A stretch of 34,061 bases of DNA from Legionella drozanskii LLAP-1. GTDB lineage: Bacteria; Pseudomonadota; Gammaproteobacteria; Legionellales; Legionellaceae. Shown piece by piece: positions 25,986-32,542 of the stretch (the first letter of the stretch is position 1; every line of letters starts with the position of its first letter). The DNA lies in contig NZ_LNXY01000032.1 in the NCBI RefSeq assembly GCF_001467585.1, positions 28,706 through 62,766 on the forward strand, in the 5' to 3' direction. Below the pieces are notes generated by a model. The model searched no databases. It worked only from the letters and a program-made list of their open reading frames with translations, and was not told the DNA's origin. The position numbers and the translations under genes were made by a program.

Positions 25986-26414
25986 CTAATTTTTAAAAGA
26001 AACACCAACAGACCCTAATCGATTGGAAATGTTTTCAAGTTCATTGATTAAACTCTTTACTTCACTCAGAGAAGGAATTACTTTCGCGGAGAAATAAGCG
26101 CACTCTTGTGTTTTGGAATAAATATTACTGAGATTTCCATCTGCTACTCTTAAGTTTTTCCATGCAGTTGGATATCGTTCGGAACGAACTAAAGCTGCGG
26201 CACCTTGCATTACCCAACCCGCATATTGAACGTCGCGTGCACATGGAGCGTACTTCTGCTCTTCAAACATCCTGTCCAAAGTGTTGTAGACCATTTCGCA
26301 TCGCGTTGAGATAGCCTCTTTATCAGCTTGAGCCGAGAAACCAATCCCCGTAACAAGCAATGCAGAGACAAATGTAGCAGCATTAATTATTGATGTTTTT
26401 TTATTCAACTTCAT
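25986..26414 (-). CDS. Cys-containing exported protein of unknown function
   Basis: 142 aa with a signal peptide (about 1-30, ending FSAQA). Three cysteines (RCEMVY, APCARD, QECAYF) and a helical C-terminus suggest a periplasmic protein that may form disulfides, a plausible TrbB substrate. AAGGAG lies before the ATG. It belongs to the operon segment between traT and traA, and its codon and base use look like the neighbouring transfer genes. The family is not recognised. Confidence 0.7.
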   Translation of the reverse strand: MKLNKKTSIINAATFVSALLVTGIGFSAQADKEAISTRCEMVYNTLDRMFEEQKYAPCARDVQYAGWVMQGAAALVRSERYPTAWKNLRVADGNLSNIYSKTQECAYFSAKVIPSLSEVKSLINELENISNRLGSVGVSFKN

Positions 26415-26447
26415 TAGCTTTCTCCTTTTTTTGGTTGTAAAAATCCC

Positions 26448-26473
26448 TTAAGCGAACTGTCGCTTAATTTTTT
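26448..26473 (+). terminator. Perfect 8-bp hairpin with T-run between traT and the exported-protein genes
   Basis: TTAAGCGA (26448-26455) pairs with TCGCTTAA (26460-26467) around a 4-base loop, followed on the plus strand by six Ts. On the minus strand it is followed by GGGATTTTT, so it could act weakly in the transfer-operon direction too. That could dampen expression downstream of traT. There is no plus-strand gene here that needs a terminator, so partial attenuation of the operon is the more interesting reading. Confidence 0.5.
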
Positions 26474-26538
26474 GTCATCATTTAAGGCCTTTTATTCAGC
26501 GTGAACCGCTGATTACATTTATCAGATTTTATGGTTCA

Positions 26539-27282
26539 TTAGAAAATCCCTGTGATGGTTTTCACTAACCCCTGTTCCAGGGCAAGTCTTGCATCCAAAA
26601 ACTTTAGGTTCACTTTATCTGCATTCGATATTATTCGAGTTCGATAAGGTAGATACTGACTATCTCTTGATGAGGTTTGGGAGGTAACAGTGCTGCTGCC
26701 ATTTTTTAAATGCGATTGGAATTGTTCGTTGACTTTAATCCCTTTGCCTACCTTCTCACTGATTTGAATATCGGTAATCATTGTATAATTCACATCTTTA
26801 ACTAATGAATCAGCTGCTAATCCTATTACCCCACCTGCAATCCCTCCTGCCAACATGCCCGCACTGGAGTTTGTAAAACTCCCCGTAGCAGTTCCGGCAA
26901 CAGCGCCCGCAATAGCCGAACCATAACCGCCACCTAATGCGGATTGACTTGCAGCGATACTCATTTTACCGACTTTAAGAATGTTGCCTTGTAATAGGTA
27001 ATGAGCAAGATTCGGCTGGTTCACCACTCGATATCCTTGATTACTTAATGCGGCTTTTAATTGGGGAGTTATATCAATCGATTCATCCGATGTGTTTTTG
27101 ATGGATACATAAATCGTTTTTTTAGCCTTGGAAACGGGTTTAAGAAACACCGTCTCACTTTGTTTTGTACTGACCTCCAGGGTGCGGTGCTCCAATGCCG
27201 TCTGTGTTGCAGCACAGCCGGTTAACACCGCAATCGTTCCAGCTAATAAGACATTAGAAATCATTTTTTTATTTGCGTTCAT
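26539..27282 (-). CDS. traT: TraT surface-exclusion / serum-resistance lipoprotein
   Basis: 247 aa (F TraT about 244). A lipoprotein signal with LTGC puts the lipidated Cys at residue 23. Family features run throughout: RTLEVSTKQSETVFLKP, ISVSIKNTSD-type and GYRVV segments, a Gly/Ala-rich membrane-interacting stretch (about 112-160), VKDVNYTMITDIQISE and RIISNADKVNLKF. TraT blocks stable mating aggregates between donors. In F it lies between traS and traD, but here it is the second gene of the operon, after traY. AAGGATTAAGC precedes the ATG. Confidence 0.95.
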   Translation of the reverse strand: MNANKKMISNVLLAGTIAVLTGCAATQTALEHRTLEVSTKQSETVFLKPVSKAKKTIYVSIKNTSDESIDITPQLKAALSNQGYRVVNQPNLAHYLLQGNILKVGKMSIAASQSALGGGYGSAIAGAVAGTATGSFTNSSAGMLAGGIAGGVIGLAADSLVKDVNYTMITDIQISEKVGKGIKVNEQFQSHLKNGSSTVTSQTSSRDSQYLPYRTRIISNADKVNLKFLDARLALEQGLVKTITGIF

Positions 27283-27330
27283 GCTTAATCCTTGTTTCCC
27301 TTAGTTTTATTTTTTTTCAAAATCTCTAAT

Positions 27331-27346
27331 CGATGTACTGACATCG
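27331..27346. repeat. Small hairpin directly after traY
   Basis: CGATGT (27331-27336) and ACATCG (27341-27346) form a 6-bp stem with a 4-base loop touching the traY stop. On the minus strand no T-run follows at once. It may separate traY from the rest of the operon at the RNA-stability level. Confidence 0.3.
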
Positions 27347-27562
27347 CTACTCACCAACCTCATCCAGAGGAATTGCATAATTTAATTCGGATATGGATCT
27401 AAATTTATTAAGATGATCTTCCAATCGTAATGTTGCTTCCTGTATTTTTTTTCTATTTGATCGACCACAGGATTCTGACAAAAGACGATTTGCACTTTTT
27501 GATAACTGAATCGTTATATGAACTTTCCTGTAATTGTCATTTGATTCCAATTTCATCTCCAT
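27347..27562 (-). CDS. traY: TraY ribbon-helix-helix relaxosome protein
   Basis: 71 aa with the TraY signature: a beta strand (VHITIQLSKSANRLLSES), then CGRSNRKKIQEATLRLEDHLNKF, matching the SGRSxxxEAxxRLxDHLxxF pattern of F TraY. F TraY is a tandem fusion; this is a single ribbon-helix-helix unit and would dimerise. TraY binds oriT and its own promoter, aiding nicking by TraI. It is first in the transfer operon, as in F. Neither in-frame ATG (27562 or 27556) has a properly spaced Shine-Dalgarno sequence. Confidence 0.85.
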   Translation of the reverse strand: MEMKLESNDNYRKVHITIQLSKSANRLLSESCGRSNRKKIQEATLRLEDHLNKFRSISELNYAIPLDEVGE

Positions 27563-27589
27563 AAGATATGCTATAGTGCTGAAAATTTG

Positions 27590-27617
27590 CTTATAATATT
27601 AGTTTTTATTTAACCAA
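27590..27617 (-). promoter_or_regulatory. Candidate promoter of the transfer operon
   Basis: On the minus strand TTGGTT (27617-27612) and TATAAG (27595-27590) are spaced 16 bases, about 28 bases before traY. The whole intergenic stretch is very AT-rich, so chance matches are easy. It diverges from the repressor gene. Confidence 0.3.
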
Positions 27618-27659
27618 AAAAATTAAAAAAATGTTTATTAATAAGCACTAATCTAAAAA

Positions 27660-27690
27660 TTGATGTAAGATAAAATAATTATTTAACTAT
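27660..27690 (+). promoter_or_regulatory. Candidate promoter of the repressor gene
   Basis: TTGATG (27660-27665) and TAACTA (27684-27689) are spaced 18 bases, so transcription would begin within the operator at 27693-27722. That placement suits autorepression. Confidence 0.35.
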
Positions 27691-27692
27691 AT

Positions 27693-27722
27693 TACCCTTT
27701 AACGGGTACCCTGTAAAGGGTA
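27693..27722. promoter_or_regulatory. Tandem dyad operator, two overlapping TACCC-N6-GGGTA sites
   Basis: TACCCTTTAACGGGTA (27693-27708) and TACCCTGTAAAGGGTA (27707-27722) are two 16-bp dyads sharing two bases. The whole forms a larger palindrome with ATTACCCTTTA arms around GGGTACCC. The centres are 14 bp apart. It ends four bases before the GTG start of the repressor and overlaps its AAAGGG ribosome-binding site, so binding could block both transcription and translation. Confidence 0.7.
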
Positions 27723-27726
27723 ATAT

Positions 27727-28437
27727 GTGATTATGCCTATAATTTCTGAAGAGCAGCTTAAACATAGATTTTCGTTAAATATGCGCCGTTTTATGGTTGG
27801 TAAAGGTATTAGTGAAAATGAACTAAGCAAAATTACTGAAATAAGTCAGTCAGCCATCAATAGAATAAAAAACGGGCAAGTTTGTCCTTCTTTATATCAA
27901 GCTACAATTATTGCCAATGCTCTGGAAAATAAAATCGAAGATTTCATTGTTGATATTCTCGATGAAAATCTTGAGGTTGATTCCAATTATATTCCCGTGA
28001 TAAGCACAAACAATTTATTAGGGAACGAGCAAACAAAAATATTGGGTTTTGTTGAAAATCATATGAATTGGAAAACAAACACTCTCGGATTTAAAGTTGA
28101 TAAAACCTTTGACTGTAAGATATTAAACAACGATAGCATTGTGATTTCATCAATAGATGATAACATATCATACATAGATGGAGACACTGTCCTTTTTCTT
28201 TTTAACAAAAAGTACATGATAGGAAGCATTCATCAAGGCTCCATTAAGCCAATAGATAATTTAGTAATGAAAATTGACTTAAAAAACTCTGCTATTGTGG
28301 GACGGGTTATAAGCATAGAAACAAAATATATCAAAGACAAACAAACTGTTCATTCTATTTTGGAAAAATTCAATGTGAATAGTTTATCAAATATTGTCAG
28401 CTCTATTACTAAATCATTTAATTTACATCCTGCCTAG
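27727..28437 (+). CDS. XRE-family repressor with degenerate S24/LexA-like C-terminal domain
   Basis: 236 aa. Residues 10-65 form a helix-turn-helix of the XRE type (NELSKITEISQSAINRIKNG). Residues 90-215 have the strand pattern of a LexA/CI peptidase fold, but the catalytic GxSM box reads FKVDKTF (about 122-128) and no dyad lysine is evident, so self-cleavage is unlikely. The GTG at 27727 has AAAGGG six bases upstream; an in-frame ATG at 27733 is the alternative. The adjacent tandem dyad is its probable operator. Being divergent from traY, it probably governs itself and possibly transfer. Its last 20 bases overlap the transporter gene tail to tail. Confidence 0.8.
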   Translation: MIMPIISEEQLKHRFSLNMRRFMVGKGISENELSKITEISQSAINRIKNGQVCPSLYQATIIANALENKIEDFIVDILDENLEVDSNYIPVISTNNLLGNEQTKILGFVENHMNWKTNTLGFKVDKTFDCKILNNDSIVISSIDDNISYIDGDTVLFLFNKKYMIGSIHQGSIKPIDNLVMKIDLKNSAIVGRVISIETKYIKDKQTVHSILEKFNVNSLSNIVSSITKSFNLHPA

Positions 28438-29353
28438 AATAAACATTATTTGATTCATCATAATTTATTTCCCATTTAATTGGAGAAAAATCTGTATTCC
28501 AATCAATAATATCGCTTTTTTCTTCCCTTTTAATGATCGCTATCAATGGTTTGGTAATAATCGAATATACGACAATCTCATAAGTTATCTTGGTAAAATA
28601 CGAAACCAAAATAAACTTCATCATATGTTCTATTGGCCATATCCCATAAAAAGATAAGAAGCAAAACAGCGTTGTGTCTGAAATTTCTGAGATAAGAAGA
28701 GATTGGAAAATTCTTTTAAATAATGACCTACCTTTGTTCTTAATTTTTAATTTTTGAAAGATAAAAGAAGATAAAAAAAATGATACTGTAAATGCTATAG
28801 TTGAAGCGACATAGGTTCTAAGCATTCCAGAGAAAACTGATTCAAATTCGTGCTGGAGCTTCCAAAATGGTGATGGAGGTAAAATTATAATTAAATAAAT
28901 ACAAATATCGAATAGTATTAACGATACTATACAAGACAATAGAATTCTTCTTGCATTTTGATACCCATAGATATCCGTTATTATATAATCAAAAATATAA
29001 CTAAATGGATAAACAAGCATTGCGCCCGTTACCGTAAATCCCCCGATACTTATCAATTTTGATGAGAGAATATTACTAAGTAATATTACAGTAACAAATA
29101 ATATTGATATTAAAACAAGATATTTATATCTTGATAGTGAGTTTGCCAAGCTTAATTTATTTAAGCTTTTAGATGCAAAAATTGTCCCAATGAGATACGC
29201 GTCTTTTCCTGAAAAATTATTCATAAAGTCAGGATTTTTGACAACATCATCATAATCCAATTTTGATGGCTTCTTGTGGCCACTACCTATTGGGGTATAA
29301 AGTAAGTTGTTATTTATAAAATCAATGTTTAACTTATACTTGTTTTTGTTCAT
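28418..29353 (-). CDS. YhhQ/COG1738-family transporter (queuosine-precursor type) with N-terminal extension
   Basis: 311 aa. Residues about 76-285 hold six or so membrane helices with the family's best motif, YPFSYIFDYIITDIYGYQNARRIL (around 115-137), matching the TDIxxxxYGYxxARR pattern of COG1738. QHEFESVFSGMLRTYVAST and FLSFYGIW also fit the family. Known members import queuosine precursors such as preQ0/preQ1. Usual length is about 220 aa; the extra N-terminal 75 residues are polar with no recognised domain. The start overlaps the methyltransferase stop by 20 bases. The very AT-rich sequence differs from the tra genes and suggests separate acquisition. The substrate is not established. 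Confidence 0.75.
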   Translation of the reverse strand: MNKNKYKLNIDFINNNLLYTPIGSGHKKPSKLDYDDVVKNPDFMNNFSGKDAYLIGTIFASKSLNKLSLANSLSRYKYLVLISILFVTVILLSNILSSKLISIGGFTVTGAMLVYPFSYIFDYIITDIYGYQNARRILLSCIVSLILFDICIYLIIILPPSPFWKLQHEFESVFSGMLRTYVASTIAFTVSFFLSSFIFQKLKIKNKGRSLFKRIFQSLLISEISDTTLFCFLSFYGIWPIEHMMKFILVSYFTKITYEIVVYSIITKPLIAIIKREEKSDIIDWNTDFSPIKWEINYDESNNVYSRQDVN

Positions 29354-30050
29354 TTTTTCTTAAAGCAATGTAATAATAGGGGGGATATTTTATTTCATCT
29401 AAATAATTTATCTGATCTGTTTTATCTCCTAAAGGCAAATAAGTTTCTAAATGATTAAACCCAACTTCTTCTGCAATTTCCTTAATATAGATATCACTCC
29501 AATAAAAATCTTTAATTTCACAATCTATATTTAACAATTTTACTTTAACAAGATCCCCATCATATTTTGGCGGTTCACCGATACTTTTCACGGTTAGATA
29601 ATTGCGAACATATAAATTTTTAGTTCCATTAATAATCACTAAATTTCCAGAAGTTTCCAAAGAATTATAACATTTCATAAGCTCTATCTTAATTTCCTCT
29701 TTTGAGGACATATGGAAAAACATCAATATTGAAAATATCGATGTATACTTACTATACTGATAAAGTTCTTGTTCACGTTCATTTTCAAAATAAAGTGAAT
29801 TTTTTTTCCTGCTATTTTTTCTTGCATTATCTAATGCATTTAGATCTATATCGCATCCATTTACTTTTTTGCAAAAACTACTCAAATAATTGGTAGACCT
29901 TCCAGAACCACAACCTAAATCTAAAACGTAGCTTAGATCGATATTAAACTTCTTGGCGAATTTTTCAATATCCCTAAATGCAAGAAATCCAGTTCCTCCA
30001 ATAGCACTTTGTTTATATTTTCTAATTTGATCTTCATTAAATTTTAACAT
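29334..30050 (-). CDS. Class I SAM-dependent methyltransferase
   Basis: 238 aa. The SAM-binding motif I, YVLDLGCGSGRSTNYL, is at about residues 41-56, and VNGCDID supplies the acidic residue after strand 2. It resembles small-molecule methyltransferases of the Methyltransf_11/25 type, but no substrate motif is visible. No convincing Shine-Dalgarno precedes the ATG at 30050. A perfect TATAAT box lies at 30085-30080 on the minus strand, without a clear -35. It forms a two-gene operon with the downstream transporter, and the overlap suggests a joint role, for example making and moving a modified nucleoside or base. That joint role is inference. Confidence 0.8.
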   Translation of the reverse strand: MLKFNEDQIRKYKQSAIGGTGFLAFRDIEKFAKKFNIDLSYVLDLGCGSGRSTNYLSSFCKKVNGCDIDLNALDNARKNSRKKNSLYFENEREQELYQYSKYTSIFSILMFFHMSSKEEIKIELMKCYNSLETSGNLVIINGTKNLYVRNYLTVKSIGEPPKYDGDLVKVKLLNIDCEIKDFYWSDIYIKEIAEEVGFNHLETYLPLGDKTDQINYLDEIKYPPYYYIALRKNEQKQV

Positions 30051-30125
30051 TCTATAGATATGCTCATTAAGTAACTTAAATTATAACTTATTCAACCTAC
30101 GGTATAAGCTATGGCTATTCTTCGT

Positions 30126-30148
30126 TAGTGTACGCGGCGCGTACACTA
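30126..30148. promoter_or_regulatory. 23-bp GC-rich palindrome at the parB stop, candidate parS
   Basis: TAGTGTACGC (30126-30135) and GCGTACACTA (30139-30148) are exact reverse complements around GGC. The right arm includes the parB stop codon. It is far more GC-rich than its surroundings and lacks a T-run. A symmetric site beside parAB is where a ParB centromere is commonly found. It could instead be a rho-dependent or stem-loop end for the parAB message. Confidence 0.5.
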
Positions 30149-31084
30149 GACTAGCTCTTCTAAATATTTACCTAAATACTCAGCAAAATTACTAATGTCA
30201 ATTTTTTTAACCATGGTTTTTGACAACGAAATTCTTCCTTCACTGGTAATTCGAAATAAAACCTCTCCTGTTTTTCCTTCATAAACTTTTGAAGAATTCC
30301 TCTTTGTCTTAATGTTTGATAGATGTTTTTCTATCAGCTTGGTAAGATTATCTGTTCCAAGCCCCTCTCGAATTTTAGGAGCAAAGTTTATAATAGCGGC
30401 CAAATAATCATCCCCTTTGCTACACATCAAGGATAAAAAAGCTGCTGTCTTCGGCTTTACTTTTGTCATGTCTTCTACTGCTTCCCAAACTTCTTTTGGT
30501 ACCTTGTTAAAAGACATTAGTTCACTAAATGATGTTTTTGGTATATTCAATCTTCTAGATAACTCGTTTTGACTAATATTCAAATCAATCATTAATTTTT
30601 CATAAGCAACAGCCAAAGAGTAAGCAGATAAACTTTTTTTCTTATTTTCACTTGTTTGAATTACCAAACAACCAGCATCATCTTCATTTGTTATAACGGC
30701 TTTTAAATTTATATTGGAAAAGGAACATGCTCGCCATCTTCTTTCACCTGCAATTACTTCATATGAATAATCTAAAGAATCTATCTTTCTAACTATAGCT
30801 GGTTGCAACTGTCCATTTTGCTTTATATCTTCCGATAACTCTTCGATGCTACCTAGTTCAAATCGATTTCTATCTGCATACTTCCAATTTCGACATTTTT
30901 TAGGATCAATTTCTATAATGTTAAAATTGTCTTTATTTGCTAATTCTTTCTCTAATGAGTCGATCTGCTCCTTCAAATTTTTATTTTCTTCTATTTCTTT
31001 ATTTGCAATATTTTTCCAATCTGCCGTATTATCTTTAATAAGAGCACCAGTTACAGCCTGTTTTCTCATATCAATTTTCATCAT
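30146..31084 (-). CDS. parB: ParB-family partition protein
   Basis: 312 aa. A short N-terminal ParA-contact region and coiled coil (about 25-52) precede the ParB nuclease/CTP-binding domain, with the ENGQ-type segment KQNGQLQPAIVRK and the GERRWRAC box at 113-120. A helix-turn-helix domain follows (about 155-185, NISQNELSRRLNIPKTSFSEL). The C-terminal 50 residues probably dimerise. ParB loads on parS and activates ParA for plasmid segregation. AAGGATAAA precedes the ATG; it lies seven bases after parA. Confidence 0.92.
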   Translation of the reverse strand: MMKIDMRKQAVTGALIKDNTADWKNIANKEIEENKNLKEQIDSLEKELANKDNFNIIEIDPKKCRNWKYADRNRFELGSIEELSEDIKQNGQLQPAIVRKIDSLDYSYEVIAGERRWRACSFSNINLKAVITNEDDAGCLVIQTSENKKKSLSAYSLAVAYEKLMIDLNISQNELSRRLNIPKTSFSELMSFNKVPKEVWEAVEDMTKVKPKTAAFLSLMCSKGDDYLAAIINFAPKIREGLGTDNLTKLIEKHLSNIKTKRNSSKVYEGKTGEVLFRITSEGRISLSKTMVKKIDISNFAEYLGKYLEELV

Positions 31085-31091
31085 TTTATCC

Positions 31092-32102
31092 TTATGCCTT
31101 TAAAATAAAATCAATTACACCAAGATATTCTTCAGCTACCTTTGATGTTGGCTCATAATCTACAATCGATTTAGAGATGGCTGGGCTTTTACACTCCTTT
31201 ACTTTTACACTCTTAGAAATGACAATAGGACAAAATTCATTGGGATAGGTTTCTTTTAAACTATTAATGATTGCGCTATCAAAAACTGTCATGGGTTTTG
31301 ACATAGAATTACCTACAATCGCAGCAACTTTTAAATTATCTGCAACTTTTCTCATTTTTAAAACATCCACTTTATCAAACACATCTTGCATACCCCAACT
31401 ATCGTATAAGTCAATAGTAAAAGGCATAACAACTTTAGTTGTTGCAGCCAAAATCGCATCAAACCAAGGAGAATCTGTGGGTATCCCATCACAAATTATT
31501 ACATCATAAATAGTTCTATATACTTCTATTTTCTCTTTTAATCTAAACAAAAGATCTTGTGGAGGAATTGCATCCAAAACACCTCGCAATTCCTTTCCCG
31601 TAGCAATCACATCAAGATGATCGTTGTATTTAAAAGGAGTACCATTTTTTCCGAGAAGGAGATCACTTGTAGATAATCCTATATTTGATGGCGATTTAAC
31701 TAAAGATAAACTTAAATGTCCCTGAGGATCCAAATCGATGGCTAGCACTTTTTTCTTATGAGTATTTGCCAAAATAAGTGAGAAATTGAATGATTGCGTA
31801 GTTTTTCCTACTCCACCCTTATTTGTAATAATGCTCCAAACATCTGCGGTTTTATTAGATATCTTATGATGATGAAGATCGTCAACGTTACCCTCATTAT
31901 CAACCCAACTCTCTAATATCTTTAATGCCTGAACTGGTGCTTTTGTGTAATGTTTCTGATCCCTACCCATCATCCATTTTTTTATTGTATTTACTGAATA
32001 CCCAGTTATTTCAGAAATATCAGATTGCTTTAATAAATGTGAGTCTCTTATTTTTTTTATTCTGTCATTAACATCTAAATCTATAATTGCTTCTGTCATC
32101 AT
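31092..32102 (-). CDS. parA: ParA-family partition ATPase, type Ia with N-terminal HTH
   Basis: 336 aa. Residues 10-50 form a helix-turn-helix (KQSDISEITGYSVNTIKKWM), so this is a type Ia ParA that can repress its own operon. The deviant Walker motif TNKGGVGKTT is at about 93-102, followed by LAIDLDPQGHLS and DVIICDGIP. It would drive segregation by ATP-dependent movement on the nucleoid. GAGGAATC precedes tandem ATG codons (32102 and 32099). GAAC/GTTC half-sites upstream may be its operator. Confidence 0.94.
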   Translation of the reverse strand: MMTEAIIDLDVNDRIKKIRDSHLLKQSDISEITGYSVNTIKKWMMGRDQKHYTKAPVQALKILESWVDNEGNVDDLHHHKISNKTADVWSIITNKGGVGKTTQSFNFSLILANTHKKKVLAIDLDPQGHLSLSLVKSPSNIGLSTSDLLLGKNGTPFKYNDHLDVIATGKELRGVLDAIPPQDLLFRLKEKIEVYRTIYDVIICDGIPTDSPWFDAILAATTKVVMPFTIDLYDSWGMQDVFDKVDVLKMRKVADNLKVAAIVGNSMSKPMTVFDSAIINSLKETYPNEFCPIVISKSVKVKECKSPAISKSIVDYEPTSKVAEEYLGVIDFILKA

Positions 32103-32183
32103 GATTCCTCGTTATTATATGCATAGTTAATAAACAACTAGAAATTAACTAAACCATTTTCCTGATGAAAAGGCTGTAACAAA

Positions 32184-32238
32184 GAACCATACTAGTTCTA
32201 TTTAGGAACCAAATCAATATGATTGACACAATAAGTTC
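32184..32238. promoter_or_regulatory. Phased GAAC/GTTC half-sites, candidate ParA or Rep operator
   Basis: GAAC at 32184, GTTC at 32195 and GAAC at 32206 are exactly 11 bp apart, and a further GTTC lies at 32235 inside the promoter spacer. The first pair forms AGAAC-N7-GTTCT. Regular helical spacing between parA and the rep promoter suggests one protein reading one face of the DNA. Confidence 0.4.
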
Positions 32239-32250
32239 TGTTAGGATAAT
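32223..32250 (+). promoter_or_regulatory. Strong sigma70-like promoter of the replication gene
   Basis: A perfect TTGACA (32223-32228) and GATAAT (32245-32250, five of six matches) are 16 bases apart. It is the best consensus promoter in the window. Transcription would start near 32257, giving a leader of about 285 bases before the primase/helicase gene. The spacer contains GTTC, one of the operator-like half-sites. Confidence 0.6.
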
Positions 32251-32305
32251 ATGTTTTTCGATATAATTAAAAATATGACTTTTTCCAATACAATGAGAGA
32301 GTTAG

Positions 32306-32356
32306 ATGATTAAAATTAAGGACAATAAAATGATGAGAGGGTATATAGTGAATTAA
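32306..32356 (+). CDS. 16-aa leader peptide upstream of the replication gene
   Basis: An ATG at 32306, with a GAGAG about five to ten bases upstream, opens MIKIKDNKMMRGYIVN and stops at 32354-32356, five bases before a strong hairpin. A short peptide placed just before RNA structure in a replication leader resembles the leader peptides that couple to rep translation in several antisense-controlled plasmids. It may also be chance. Confidence 0.3.
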   Translation: MIKIKDNKMMRGYIVN

Positions 32357-32360
32357 GAGC

Positions 32361-32392
32361 ATTGAGGAAGAGTCTGCAAACTCTTCCTCAAT
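32361..32392. repeat. Perfect 13-bp hairpin in the replication leader
   Basis: ATTGAGGAAGAGT (32361-32373) pairs exactly with ACTCTTCCTCAAT (32380-32392) around CTGCAA. It is the strongest simple hairpin in the window. No T-run follows on either strand, so it is probably a stable RNA or cruciform element rather than a standard terminator. Confidence 0.65.
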
Positions 32393-32394
32393 AA

Positions 32395-32480
32395 AATATA
32401 ACAATTAGCTTGGAACAAAGCTAAGCACCAAAAATACTCAAGGAAATAAGAAGTTCCATCGAAATTTTTGGATCCATCCA
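32395..32480 (-). ncRNA. Candidate antisense (countertranscript) RNA of the replication gene
   Basis: A minus-strand promoter at 32515-32487 would start an RNA near 32480. It would contain a hairpin, CCAAAAAT (32471-32464) with ATTTTTGG (32435-32428) and an inner GGAA/TTCC pairing. A second hairpin, TTAGCTT-N6-AAGCTAA (32424-32405), with a T-rich tail would end it. The product of about 85 bases, with two hairpins, complementary to the rep leader, matches the usual architecture of copy-number control RNAs. No transcription evidence is available. Confidence 0.4.
32405..32424 (-). terminator. Candidate terminator of the antisense RNA
   Basis: TTAGCTT (32405-32411) and AAGCTAA (32418-32424) form a 7-bp stem with a 6-base loop. 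On the minus strand it is followed by TTGTTATATTTT, a U-rich but interrupted tail. Confidence 0.4.
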
Positions 32481-32527
32481 CCGATTAGTTTAGCTTTGTT
32501 CCCTAAAAACATCAAGATTTTTTGGTG
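32426..32527 (+). promoter_or_regulatory. Mutually exclusive RNA structures in the replication leader
   Basis: In the sense RNA, CACCAAAAA (32426-32434) can pair with TTTTTGGTG (32519-32527), right beside the AAGGGA ribosome-binding site (32529-32534). Its core CCAAAAAT can instead pair with ATTTTTGG (32464-32471). GGAACAAAGCTAA (32412-32424) also pairs exactly with TTAGCTTTGTTCC (32490-32502). These competing pairings can make rep translation switchable, and the antisense RNA would cover the contested segment. Confidence 0.45.
32487..32515 (-). promoter_or_regulatory. Candidate antisense promoter in the replication leader
   Basis: TTGATG (32515-32510) and TAAACT (32492-32487) on the minus strand are spaced 17 bases. 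The matches are four of six each, so it is moderate, but it is well placed to give a short RNA against the leader. Confidence 0.35.
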
Positions 32528-32542
32528 TAAGGGACATGTATA

